Shown here: piece by piece, positions 27,081-35,060 of the stretch
How the letters are laid out: each line of letters begins with the position of its first letter
Position numbering within the stretch: the first letter of the stretch is position 1
Source of the DNA: Klebsiella aerogenes KCTC 2190
GTDB lineage: Bacteria > Pseudomonadota > Gammaproteobacteria > Enterobacterales > Enterobacteriaceae
Assembly (NCBI RefSeq): GCF_000215745.1
Contig: NC_015663.1
Span: 1 to 64,000 of the forward strand
Direction: 5' to 3'
Length of the DNA: 64,000 nt
Position numbers and translations under genes: made by a program
Notes under the pieces: generated by a model
The model's database searches: none
What the model was told of the DNA's origin: nothing
The model's input: only the letters and a program-made list of their open reading frames with translations

Positions 27081-27320
27081 CTAACCTCGGGATGCTTGTA
27101 TTCTTTCCAGCATCCATTTTTCCACTTCGCTTTTTAGCCAGCGTGAACTGCGACCCAGTTTAATTGGTGCAGGGAACGCATTTTCTGAAATTAATCGGTA
27201 GAACCATTTATCGGTCATGTTTGTATAGCCAGTGATGAACGTCATATCAACGAGCTGATCATTCAGTAAAGATGTGGTTGTCTGGGTGCTGGATGATATC
27301 GGATGAGTTTTGTTTGTCAT
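27081..27320 (-). CDS. AlpA-family excision/transcription regulator
   Basis: The 79-residue protein is an AlpA-type winged DNA-binding protein: LVDMTFITGYTNMTDKWFYRLI, AFPAPIKLGRSSRWLKSEVEKWM. In CP4-57, AlpA switches on the integrase/excision gene. It lies upstream of the minus-strand island genes, separated by 217 bases. No integrase gene is in the window, so its target would be elsewhere. Confidence 0.85.
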   Translation of the reverse strand: MTNKTHPISSSTQTTTSLLNDQLVDMTFITGYTNMTDKWFYRLISENAFPAPIKLGRSSRWLKSEVEKWMLERIQASRG

Positions 27321-27775
27321 GGTAATGCTCCCGCAATTTAGTGTGAGTTCGGGAGAGGGCCTGTTGCCATCGATGGAGTAACGGGCATCCTTCTCATACC
27401 ATCAGCTGAGGAGTAGAAAATTACATCAGCGGGTTCTCACCAGCTAGTCGTGCTGTCAGGACACAACGTGTCCAGCTCTGTAACGTCTGATAATAAGAAC
27501 AGAACTGCCGTGAGCTACGTTCGCGGAGCATGTGACAATGTAGAACATAGTGAATGCCTGCCACAAATTTCTGTATGCTGTACAAGTTTTATGAATGATC
27601 ATTTTTTTTCCTGGAAAACCGCTGAAAATCCCTTTTTAAGAGGTTTGCGTCGATTTTACTCTTACAAAAAACTTACAATTTTCGAGCTATTTTCATTCAA
27701 AATAAAAACTTGTTTACTTCATAATCGATTCATTGTAAGTACTATTTATGGTGGATTTTACTACAGGAGGTAACG
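27321..27775. promoter_or_regulatory. Divergent control region between alpA and the rightward island genes
   Basis: 455 bases without a convincing gene separate the leftward AlpA gene from the rightward 365-aa gene. The right end has a near-perfect AGGAGG (27765-27770) just before the GTG start at 27776. A 107-codon frame at 27450 lacks likeness to proteins and I do not call it. Confidence 0.45.
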
Positions 27776-28873
27776 GTGAGTGATAGCGATAATGAGAATT
27801 ATTATCTAAAAAGGATTGGTAAACTTGGCGCTGAAGAATTAGCAAGGCCAGAAGAATCTCCTTATGAGGGAGGGAACCGCTTTACCAGTCCTGAGAGCAA
27901 ATTTAGTGTCGATTCTTTGGCAGAAGACGAGTCTGCGCAGGCAGCCGAGGATTGTGATATTGAAGACAGGACAGGAGAAACGGCCTCAGGCAATCCGATA
28001 TCTGAAAGCAGCAAAAACGCCACTGGGGCTGATGAAGCTATTAAGCGTTTGATGCAAAATATACAGGCTGGGGAAAAACGCAATGTTAAAAGTAAAAGTC
28101 TTCATGGTGGAGATTCTTCATGTCTACAAGACGTCGATTTAAAGTGGTTGAAGGGGGCGGTTAATTCACGTGCCATTTTTTGGTTTTGGGCGTATATACG
28201 AAAAGCCTCTGCGCGGGAGCTTTGTTTACCTGAAAACACTGCGGGGTTAATTCCGGAATGGGATCGAAAAGAGGAAAACTTATACTCTTTTTTCAGACTC
28301 CCTGGTAATCCAACTAGTTCAGCTGAAAGAAGCCGGGTGATTATTACCTTCATGAATGAACTTTCTTGTTCCCTCAGTCCAGAACAAAGTAAGAAAACAT
28401 TCGATTATATTCGTGGTATCTGGCTTGTTTTTAATAGTCAGGTTCAAAGCCCCAAATGGTTAAAGAAAAATGATAACGAAGCCATTGAGTGGGCGTGGTC
28501 ATATTTGTCAAGGAAAAAGGATATAAAAAGAAATATTCTGTCATGGTTCAAACCAGCAGATCTTAATGAGCGATATATTGGTCTAATGGGCGCGATTGAT
28601 TGCTGGGCCATCCCGAACAAATTGGATGTGGGAAATTATAGAAAATTTCTGGATGACAAAGATGCACTTGTAAAAAATATGAGGGATTCCTTTAAGCAAC
28701 GAAAAAGAAGGTCTGGAAAAAATGATTTGACAATCTCTGCCAAAGCCAGCAGGGAATTATCTGAGTTAGCAGTGGCACTTGATAAAAAAGAGATTAAAGT
28801 TATTGAAAAACTTATTCATGATGAGTATCTAAGATATAAAAGCAAGCTTTTTGATTACAAAAATCCATCCTAA
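27776..28873 (+). CDS. Unknown 365-aa island protein
   Basis: The GTG start has a strong AGGAGG 5 bases upstream. The N-terminal 110 residues are acidic, Ser-rich and probably disordered. The rest is a helical domain rich in Trp and Lys (about 120-355), with WLKKNDNEAIEWAWSYLSRKK and RGIWLVFNSQVQ, ending in basic helices. No signal peptide, membrane segment or known catalytic motif. It is transcribed towards the YfjP-like GTPase, 98 bases away. I do not know its function. Its place, at the head of the rightward block, is where P4-like satellites often carry regulators or defence cargo. Confidence 0.65.
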   Translation: MSDSDNENYYLKRIGKLGAEELARPEESPYEGGNRFTSPESKFSVDSLAEDESAQAAEDCDIEDRTGETASGNPISESSKNATGADEAIKRLMQNIQAGEKRNVKSKSLHGGDSSCLQDVDLKWLKGAVNSRAIFWFWAYIRKASARELCLPENTAGLIPEWDRKEENLYSFFRLPGNPTSSAERSRVIITFMNELSCSLSPEQSKKTFDYIRGIWLVFNSQVQSPKWLKKNDNEAIEWAWSYLSRKKDIKRNILSWFKPADLNERYIGLMGAIDCWAIPNKLDVGNYRKFLDDKDALVKNMRDSFKQRKRRSGKNDLTISAKASRELSELAVALDKKEIKVIEKLIHDEYLRYKSKLFDYKNPS

Positions 28874-28971
28874 ATAGGTAACGATAACTCCAAAAAATAT
28901 AACGCCTACATTACTCATGTGAGTCGCCGGGAGAAAAATTTCCCGGCATAGTTTTTTCACAGGAGTAAATC

Positions 28972-29865
28972 ATGCCTCAAATCCACGATCCGCAGGATAC
29001 CAGTGATGCGGTGCGTACCTGTCTCAATCTCTTACCCCGGCAAGCTACTGAACGTATTCTGTTCCGCCTCAAGGAGACGATTAACTATGAACCCGTTATA
29101 GGCATCATGGGCAAAAGTGGTGCGGGCAAGAGTTCATTATGCAACGCGCTTTTTCAGCAACCCGTCTGTCTGACCAGTGATTTGCTAGGCTGCACCCGGG
29201 AACCCCAGCGTCTGTTACTCACCATTGGTGAGCGCAGCATGACACTGGTGGATTTGCCTGGGGTGGGCGAGACACCGGAATACGACGAGGAATATCTGGC
29301 GCTCTATAAGGCGTTGCTGGTAGAGCTGGATTTGATTATCTGGGTACTGCGTGCCGATGACCGTGCCCGGGCAACGGATATCACGGCATACAGGGCACTG
29401 ATGGAAGCCGGTGCCGACCCTTCACGTTTCCTGTTTGTACTGACTCAGGCCGACCGCATTCCACCCCTCAGGGATGGTGAGCCCTGGCAGGCATCACCTT
29501 CTTCTGAGCAATGCCTTTCACTGGCTGCAGTCAGTGCGCAGGTTGCCGGTCAGTTGCCGTCCTCTTTCCCGGTCATGGCTGTCTCTGCACATACCGGCTA
29601 TAACCTGCCCGCCCTGGTGGAGTTGATTGTGCATGCCTTGCCCGTACAGGCCAGCAGTGCCGTGTATTGCCAGCTGAAACCAGAGCATCAGACCCCGGAC
29701 ACTGTCGCCGCTGTACGGCAGCAGTTTGGTGAGGCAGCGGGTAAGGCTTTTGACTCGGTGATTAATCCTGACCACTTGCCTTCTGTCTGGACTGCTCTGT
29801 TAAGGAGTATCCGACAAAAGTTAGTGCAACTTGCCACGGCATTATGGGACCGAATATTTGGCTGA
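28972..29865 (+). CDS. YfjP/YeeP-like GTPase of CP4-57-type islands
   Basis: The 297-residue protein has an Era/HflX-like G domain: P-loop GKSGAGKSS (47-55), G3 DLPG (94-97) and G4 TQAD (158-161). It is cytoplasmic, with a short helical C-terminus. The YfjP/YkfA/YeeP family is a constant member of these islands; its cell target is not established. It has its own ribosome-binding site (AGGAG, 8 bases before ATG). Confidence 0.88.
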   Translation: MPQIHDPQDTSDAVRTCLNLLPRQATERILFRLKETINYEPVIGIMGKSGAGKSSLCNALFQQPVCLTSDLLGCTREPQRLLLTIGERSMTLVDLPGVGETPEYDEEYLALYKALLVELDLIIWVLRADDRARATDITAYRALMEAGADPSRFLFVLTQADRIPPLRDGEPWQASPSSEQCLSLAAVSAQVAGQLPSSFPVMAVSAHTGYNLPALVELIVHALPVQASSAVYCQLKPEHQTPDTVAAVRQQFGEAAGKAFDSVINPDHLPSVWTALLRSIRQKLVQLATALWDRIFG

Positions 29866-29911
29866 AATCCGCCGCTTCACCCCCTCAATTACCACATTGA
29901 AAAAACAGTAC

Positions 29912-30010
29912 ATTGATCTGTAAAAACGATCAATAATAAAATATCGATCGCTTTTATCTATTAAAATGTCGATGTATTAGCCCCCTATTGATCGCTTTTA
30001 CCTATCAAAG
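29912..30010. promoter_or_regulatory. Three copies of a 21-23 bp operator-like motif
   Basis: The motif TTGATCGYTTTTAYCTATCA appears at 29990-30010 and, with a few changes, at 29946-29966. An inverted copy lies at 29912-29934 (ATTGATCTGTAAAAACGAT on the plus strand). Copies are 33-45 bases apart, 140 bases before the next gene. No coding sequence is here. This looks like the site of an island repressor; WYL-type regulators near such genes are candidates, but none is in the window. Confidence 0.55.
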
Positions 30011-30150
30011 CAAAGGGATATTTCTTTCTCAAAAGTGTTCATGAGCACGACGAACAGGGACGTTGACATGATGGTCCGGATACAAAGGTTCATCAGGTTC
30101 TGTGTACCGCGTCCCCCGTTGCCGCTTCTGATTCATTAATAAGGTGACAT

Positions 30151-30828
30151 ATGAAAATTCAGACCGTGATTGCACTTGTTTTGTCAGCCGTTTCGGTTTC
30201 TGCTCAGGCGGGTAACTGGGCTGTGAAAAACGGCTGGTGTCAGACGCTGACCGATAATGGTCAGGCACTGGTGATGCTGAAAAACAATACCATTGGCATC
30301 TTTGGTCAGTTGCAGGGCTGCCCCAATGGCCCGCAGGAACTGATGGGGAGTCGCATCAATGTAAACGGCAATCTTGTACCTACATCCCAGATGTGCAACC
30401 AGCAAACAGGATTTAAAGCTGTTGAGGTTGAAGGCGGGCAGGCACCTGCAGCCGCCAGAAAGGCAATTGCTTCGATTGCAGGTCAGGAAACATCGACCCT
30501 TCAGGTCTTTGGTGCGCAACTGACATTCACCCGAGGGGACATGATGACGGTCTGCCCGAAATACGTATCCGGCCTTGCCGCCAGCGCCGGGAGCCGTGCG
30601 CCGGAGATTAACAAAGGCTCAGTCATGAAAGCAGCAAAAGAATCCTACACGAAAGAGTATGACCGTGACACGGCTGAGGCCGCTGATTTTGGCAGCTACA
30701 AAGTGGAGGGAAATACTGTGGTTTATGAGGTCTACAATGCCGGGTACCGTACCTACGATAAGGTGACAGTCACCGTTGGCGCTGATGGTAAGGCCACCGG
30801 TGCCAGGGTTGAATATATGGGGCAATAA
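30151..30828 (+). CDS. Exported protein of unknown function (225 aa)
   Basis: The protein has a clear signal peptide (MKIQTVIALVLSAVSVSAQA, cut near 20). Mature residues include four or five cysteines that could form disulphides, a WCQTLTDNGQALVML block and a C-terminal KVTVTVGADGKATGARV beta stretch. AAGGTGAC precedes the ATG. It lies between the YfjP-like and YfjQ-like genes, the slot often filled by exported proteins in CP4-type islands. Function unknown. Confidence 0.7.
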   Translation: MKIQTVIALVLSAVSVSAQAGNWAVKNGWCQTLTDNGQALVMLKNNTIGIFGQLQGCPNGPQELMGSRINVNGNLVPTSQMCNQQTGFKAVEVEGGQAPAAARKAIASIAGQETSTLQVFGAQLTFTRGDMMTVCPKYVSGLAASAGSRAPEINKGSVMKAAKESYTKEYDRDTAEAADFGSYKVEGNTVVYEVYNAGYRTYDKVTVTVGADGKATGARVEYMGQ

Positions 30829-30926
30829 CGCGTTATCCGCCACGCCATTCGTAATGGTAAAGGCCATGTTCCTTCGGGAGCGTGGCCTTTTCTTTTTATA
30901 CCGATAAACACACAAAGGAGTGAATT

Positions 30927-31751
30927 ATGCGATTAGCATCCCGTTTTGGTGCGGTGAACCTTGTTCGCCGTGACCGTCCCTTAACCCGTGATGAACTTGC
31001 TCACTATGTTCCCAGCGTGTTCAGTGAGGAAAAGCATGAATCGCGCAGCGAGCGCTATACCTGCATCCCGACCATCACTCTGCTGGATAACCTGCAGCGC
31101 GAAGGTTTTCAGCCGTTCTTTGCCTGCCAGACCCGTGTGCGTAACCCCGACAAGCGGGAACACACCAAACATATGCTACGTCTGCGCCGCGAAGGGCAGA
31201 TTACCGGTAAACAGGTGCCGGAAATTATCCTGCTTAACAGCCATGACGGTTCCAGTTCATACCAGATGCTGCCGGGACTGTTCCGATCGGTCTGTCAGAA
31301 CGGACTGATTTGCGGCGAGAGCTTTGGAGAGGTGCGAGTGCCCCATAAGGGCAACGTGGTGGAAAAGGTTATCGAAGGGGCTTACGAGGTGCTTGGGGTT
31401 TTTGACAGGGTGGAGGAAAAACGCGATGCCATGCAGTCACTAATGCTTCCGCCGCCAGCACAACAAGCACTGGCAAAAGCTGCACTGACATATCGCTTTG
31501 GCGAGGAGTATCAGCCTCTGACGGAATCACAGCTATTGGCCCCTCGTCGCTGGCAGGATGAGTCCGGAGATCTCTGGACAACTTATCAGCGTATTCAGGA
31601 AAATCTGATTAAAGGCGGACTGGTGGGGAGAGCGGCAAACGGTAAGCGCGCAAATACCCGTGCCGTTAAGGGTATCGACAGCGACGTGAAGCTCAACCGC
31701 GCCCTGTGGGTGATGGCAGAGAACATGCTGTCATTACTCGGTCAGTCCTGA
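30927..31751 (+). CDS. YfjQ-like DUF932 protein
   Basis: The 274-residue protein has the family patterns [68 protein letters not shown] and [23 protein letters not shown]932 proteins occur in P4-like islands and plasmids beside antirestriction genes. Function unknown; DNA-related by company. Confidence 0.9.
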   Translation: MRLASRFGAVNLVRRDRPLTRDELAHYVPSVFSEEKHESRSERYTCIPTITLLDNLQREGFQPFFACQTRVRNPDKREHTKHMLRLRREGQITGKQVPEIILLNSHDGSSSYQMLPGLFRSVCQNGLICGESFGEVRVPHKGNVVEKVIEGAYEVLGVFDRVEEKRDAMQSLMLPPPAQQALAKAALTYRFGEEYQPLTESQLLAPRRWQDESGDLWTTYQRIQENLIKGGLVGRAANGKRANTRAVKGIDSDVKLNRALWVMAENMLSLLGQS

Positions 31752-31774
31752 CATCGGAACGGAGATACATACTC

Positions 31775-32005
31775 GTGCATACCGAACCTGCTTTATCCCT
31801 ACCCGACGGTCCGTTTACCCGCCACCAGGAAACATCCCTCACAGAGCTATATAAGAACGTCGCTATCGAAGACGACCAGGGGACACATTTTCGTCTGGTC
31901 GTACGCTATAACGGCACGATGGTCTGGCGGGCATGGAACTTCGAGCCAGAAGCCGGACGGTTACTTAACTGTTACATCACTTCTTACGGTATTCGTAAAC
32001 CCTGA
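31775..32005 (+). CDS. DUF905-type small protein
   Basis: A GTG at 31775 with GGAGATAC upstream gives 76 residues. The motif block [32 protein letters not shown], reduced to its key F-T-R-x-Q and [11 protein letters not shown], and [15 protein letters not shown] C-terminal half are typical of DUF905 proteins next to YfjQ and KlcA homologues. A longer frame from 31706 overlaps the previous gene and is less likely. Confidence 0.7.
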   Translation: MHTEPALSLPDGPFTRHQETSLTELYKNVAIEDDQGTHFRLVVRYNGTMVWRAWNFEPEAGRLLNCYITSYGIRKP

Positions 32006-32074
32006 CTGACTTAACGACCCCTTATTCCCGCCAGCCCTTACCGGCTGGCTTTTTTATTTCCGGAGACACTCACC

Positions 32075-32515
32075 ATGAATATTGCACTCCCTGATACTTC
32101 TCTTGTCCCTGCCCCCATAACCGCCACGTTCATCCCTGATGAGCAACGTCTCAGCTTCTGGCTCCAGCATTTCAGCACGGTTCCTCAGTGGATATTACTG
32201 GAGCCACGTGTCTTTAGCCGGATGGACGCGTTATGCGCGGACTACACCGGTGGCATCTGGAATTTCTTCACGCTCAGTAACGGTGGAGCCTTTATTGCCC
32301 CGGACGGTGACGAAACATGGTCGTTGTTTAACGTCCTTAACGGTAATAGCGCCATCCTCGGTAATGAAGCGGCAGGCATCGCCGTTTGTCTGCTGGCCTG
32401 GAACAACCACGCCTGGCATACGGGCAGTGACGTGATGTGTGACCACTTTTATCGCCTGCGTGATTACGCCCTTCAGCACCCTGAATGCAGCGCCATTTTG
32501 CAGATTATTGACTGA
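32075..32515 (+). CDS. KlcA/YfjX-type antirestriction protein
   Basis: The 146-residue protein has the antirestriction (ArdB/KlcA) patterns DEQRLSFWLQHF, YTGGIWNFFTLSNGGAFIAP and AAGIAVCLLAWNNHAW. This family blocks type I restriction enzymes, protecting incoming DNA. It precedes the RadC-like gene by 10 bases. Confidence 0.9.
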   Translation: MNIALPDTSLVPAPITATFIPDEQRLSFWLQHFSTVPQWILLEPRVFSRMDALCADYTGGIWNFFTLSNGGAFIAPDGDETWSLFNVLNGNSAILGNEAAGIAVCLLAWNNHAWHTGSDVMCDHFYRLRDYALQHPECSAILQIID

Positions 32516-32525
32516 GGGAAAAGGT

Positions 32526-33002
32526 ATGACTGGCGAATTAACAGCGTCACCGGCAGTGCCGGTGACAACCCGTCGTACGGTTCAGCGTGCACTCTCATTA
32601 CTGGAGAAACATCTTCGTGAGCCGGGTGCATTGTTTACGTCCACTGCGGCGGTTCGAGACTGGCTGCGTCTGAAAATGACCGGCCTGGAGCGCGAGGTAT
32701 TTATAGTGCTGTACCTGGATAACCAGCACCGTCTGCTGGAATGCGAAACACTGTTCAGCGGTACCATTAACAGTACGGAGGTGCATCCACGTGAGGTGGT
32801 GAAATCGGCCCTGCGCCATAACGCGGCAGCCGTGCTTCTGGCACACAACCATCCTTCCGGCGAAGCGGAGCCCAGCCTGGCTGACAAGCAGATTACCGAC
32901 AGACTGATGAAGGCACTGTCGCTGGTTGAAGTCAGGGTGCTGGACCACTGCATTGTCGGGGGGATGACGGTGAGTTCATTTGCAGAACGTGGCTGGCTAT
33001 AA
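32526..33002 (+). CDS. RadC-like JAB domain protein (YfjY/YeeS type)
   Basis: From 32526 (MTGELTASPA) the protein has 158 residues with the JAB/MPN metal site H107-x-H109 in AHNHPSG and D120. Short RadC homologues of this type (YeeS, YfjY) occur in CP4-type islands; they are predicted to act on DNA, though the real role of RadC is unsettled. A frame from 32439 overlaps the previous gene and is not the start. Confidence 0.9.
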   Translation: MTGELTASPAVPVTTRRTVQRALSLLEKHLREPGALFTSTAAVRDWLRLKMTGLEREVFIVLYLDNQHRLLECETLFSGTINSTEVHPREVVKSALRHNAAAVLLAHNHPSGEAEPSLADKQITDRLMKALSLVEVRVLDHCIVGGMTVSSFAERGWL

Positions 33003-33014
33003 AGGAGAGTATAA

Positions 33015-33347
33015 ATGTCGTCAACTGACATACAGCAGTGGGGATTACGTCATAACATCTCACCGTGCTTTGGTGCAAGGCTCGTCCTGGAGAGGAGCCG
33101 CCTGCACTTTCTGGCAGACCGTGCCAGTTTTAACGGTCAGTTTACCGAAGAGCAGGCGCTGCGAATCGACCGGGCATTTCCCCTAATGATGAAAAAACTG
33201 GAACTGATGCTCTCCACCGGTGAGCTCAATCCGCGCCACCCGCATTGTGTCACTCTTCAACATAATGGGCTGACCTGTGAGGCCGATACTCTTGGGAGTT
33301 GTGGCTACGTCTATCTCTCAATTTATCCAACCCGGCTGTCAACATAA
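33015..33347 (+). CDS. YeeU/CbeA-family antitoxin (type IV)
   Basis: The 110-residue protein matches YeeU/YfjZ: WGLRHNISPCFGARLVLE, LHFLADRASFNGQFTEEQ and the end TLGSCGYVYLSIYPT. YeeU-type proteins counter the cytoskeleton toxin CbtA (YeeV) by stabilising MreB and FtsZ bundles. In known loci yeeV follows at once; here the next gene is an unrelated 78-aa protein. No CbtA-like sequence is in the window. Confidence 0.88.
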   Translation: MSSTDIQQWGLRHNISPCFGARLVLERSRLHFLADRASFNGQFTEEQALRIDRAFPLMMKKLELMLSTGELNPRHPHCVTLQHNGLTCEADTLGSCGYVYLSIYPTRLST

Positions 33348-33358
33348 AGGAGGCCGAG

Positions 33359-33595
33359 ATGTCTGTCCCTATAGTACGCATGAATAGCTTATGGTGGGAA
33401 TCGGGAAACATTGCCGTCAGGGAAGAAGAGGATTCGCTGGTCATCAGCGAGCCTTTATCCACTTTCCCGCCAGACCACCTGTTTTTGAAATCTGGACCTG
33501 GTTTGAAGCGAGTAATGACGGTTTCGCGGTTGCCTGAAACTTTACGGGTTAACCGCTACATGGCATTCAATGAAACTTATTTAAATGAGGATTAA
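33359..33595 (+). CDS. Unknown 78-aa protein in the usual toxin position
   Basis: The protein, starting MSVPIVRMNSLWWESGNIAV, follows the YeeU-type antitoxin by 11 bases with AGGAGG just upstream, so the two should be co-translated. It does not look like the CbtA toxin, which is about 124 residues with a different sequence. It contains no signal peptide or cysteine motif; predicted to be small, mixed alpha/beta. Family unknown to me. Confidence 0.65.
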   Translation: MSVPIVRMNSLWWESGNIAVREEEDSLVISEPLSTFPPDHLFLKSGPGLKRVMTVSRLPETLRVNRYMAFNETYLNED

Positions 33596-33600
33596 CTAAT

Positions 33601-33729
33601 ATGACACCAACGCTGGCTTTTACACTGACCGCAGTACGATATAATCTGAGAGTACAGACCCATTATGACTTCCTATTCGCCCTTCCCTGGCACACAAAAC
33701 GATGCGGGGGCCTAACTGGGGGCCTTTAA
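33601..33729 (+). CDS. Possible 42-aa small protein at the island end
   Basis: ATG at 33601, five bases after the previous stop, opens a 42-codon frame (MTPTLAFTLTAVRYNLRV...) ending at 33729. A GAGG lies about 13 bases upstream, rather far. It is short and unlike anything I know, so this is a low-confidence call. Confidence 0.25.
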   Translation: MTPTLAFTLTAVRYNLRVQTHYDFLFALPWHTKRCGGLTGGL

Positions 33730-33779
33730 ATTTATATAACAGAGAAAAAACATTTACTTTCAACAAAAAGACCAATCAC

Positions 33780-33803
33780 GTTCGATTCCTGCAGGGGACA
33801 CCA
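33780..33803 (+). repeat. att repeat: 3' end of tRNA-Arg argW
   Basis: The 24 bases starting at G33780 (TTCGATTCCTGCAGGGG, then ACACCA) equal the T-loop, acceptor stem and CCA end of tRNA-Arg(CCU) argW as I know it. The rest of the tRNA is absent, and the preceding bases do not pair as a T-stem. This is the usual footprint of an island integrated at argW. The gene lies near this part of the chromosome in E. coli. The other copy and integrase should be left of the window. Confidence 0.8.
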
Positions 33804-33827
33804 TGTTTACCTCATCTTACGGCTATT

Positions 33828-35060
33828 TCAATTCTCTTCCCCACCCGGTTTAACAATCCCAAGTGCCAGCGTATGTTGCGGATCGCGGGCTATCCAACTA
33901 CAAGGTCGGCGAAAATACTCAGCACTTATCGCGGCAAGCGCGATGACAATTAACATTTCCATCTCGCCACAGTTGCCCCAATAAGCATCCTGCCGATGGC
34001 GGGTAATATTCCAGCCGCAGCCAGATAGCGTAGGCTGCGCAAACAGTATGCAGGCGTCAGGTGGCTCTTCGAGCCCGATTTGCCGCTCCGCTCGAGAGCA
34101 AGTCTCTGATAATGTTTCTTTATCTGTAACATCGTACACTTCACCGCGAGTGAGGCAGACGGAGCCGCCCTTACCAACCAGCCATAATGCCGCCGACTCG
34201 CCGGCTGGCAGTACCGAGTAAAAGGAAGCCATTAGCGAGTGGCACCCGGCCACCAGAATCGCTTCATTGCTCGCTAAGGTGTCGCTTATCGCAGCAAATT
34301 CCGCAAGGCTCTGTTCGCCTCTCCACAACCGTGGCTCAGCAGGCAACCCGACTGTAGGAAATGCCGCCTGCATCTGAGCGCAAAATGCCTGCCAGGCGCG
34401 GCGCGACCCCTGCCAGTAACAGCACCGTAAATCGGGTAACCCGGCGTGGAGGCGTTGTTCCTTCCATTGCAGCACCAGCATTTTCGCGAGCTGTACCTCG
34501 CGTTCATGCGCAGGCTCAACCAAGGTACGGGCAACTCGTAATGCCTTGCCGTTCGCCTCGTTTTTTACCTCTGCGGGACGCTGTTCATGTTTGAGCAGGC
34601 GCCACCAATGCGTATTCGTTGATCCAGACGGCCCAAGCAACACTACGTCACTTAACGTAAAATGCAGCTGATGCTCTGTCCACCACTCCTGCTGATACTG
34701 ACTGACCAGCCGGTAATAGTATTGAGCGTAATGAACCGACAGCCGATAATAGAGGAGACGAAGCATCCACAGCATCACCATCACTATCGCACTGCCGCAT
34801 GACACTATGCCGACAACGTTTCCAACAGGCTGAAGTATTAGCGCCCCGATTCCCGAGAACACCACCACTATCAAGCTTACCGACAACCAGAGCACACCAT
34901 ATGGCGGGCTGGCAACCTGGTAAGGCGGATATTCAGGTAATGGCCTCATCTTCCATATCCGCACAATAGGTGCAGAGTAAGGTTCTGGCGTCTTTCCTGT
35001 AACATTGTTCGCTCCTCCTCCAACTATACCAGCAGCGTTGAGGCTATTGATTCCGTCCAA
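33828..35060 (-). CDS. Membrane protein of the type VI lipase module (410 aa)
   Basis: The protein has two membrane segments close together near residues 53-100 (LWLSVSLIVVVFSGIGALIL, VSCGSAIVMVMLWMLRLLYY) and a large soluble C-terminal part. It follows the Tle1-type lipase, overlapping its 3' end by 37 bases. Proteins of this layout are found beside DUF2235 lipases; the role (second immunity, or help in loading) is not known to me. It ends only 25 bases from the att repeat. Confidence 0.7.
   Translation of the reverse strand: MDGINSLNAAGIVGGGANNVTGKTPEPYSAPIVRIWKMRPLPEYPPYQVASPPYGVLWLSVSLIVVVFSGIGALILQPVGNVVGIVSCGSAIVMVMLWMLRLLYYRLSVHYAQYYYRLVSQYQQEWWTEHQLHFTLSDVVLLGPSGSTNTHWWRLLKHEQRPAEVKNEANGKALRVARTLVEPAHEREVQLAKMLVLQWKEQRLHAGLPDLRCCYWQGSRRAWQAFCAQMQAAFPTVGLPAEPRLWRGEQSLAEFAAISDTLASNEAILVAGCHSLMASFYSVLPAGESAALWLVGKGGSVCLTRGEVYDVTDKETLSETCSRAERQIGLEEPPDACILFAQPTLSGCGWNITRHRQDAYWGNCGEMEMLIVIALAAISAEYFRRPCSWIARDPQHTLALGIVKPGGEEN

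Noticed and set aside
27450..27773. 107-codon frame before the 365-aa gene
   Set aside because: Weak start, no likeness and it runs into a good ribosome-binding site of the next gene.
33015..33595. Complete CbtA/CbeA toxin-antitoxin pair
   Set aside because: The 78-aa gene does not resemble CbtA, so only the antitoxin is supported.
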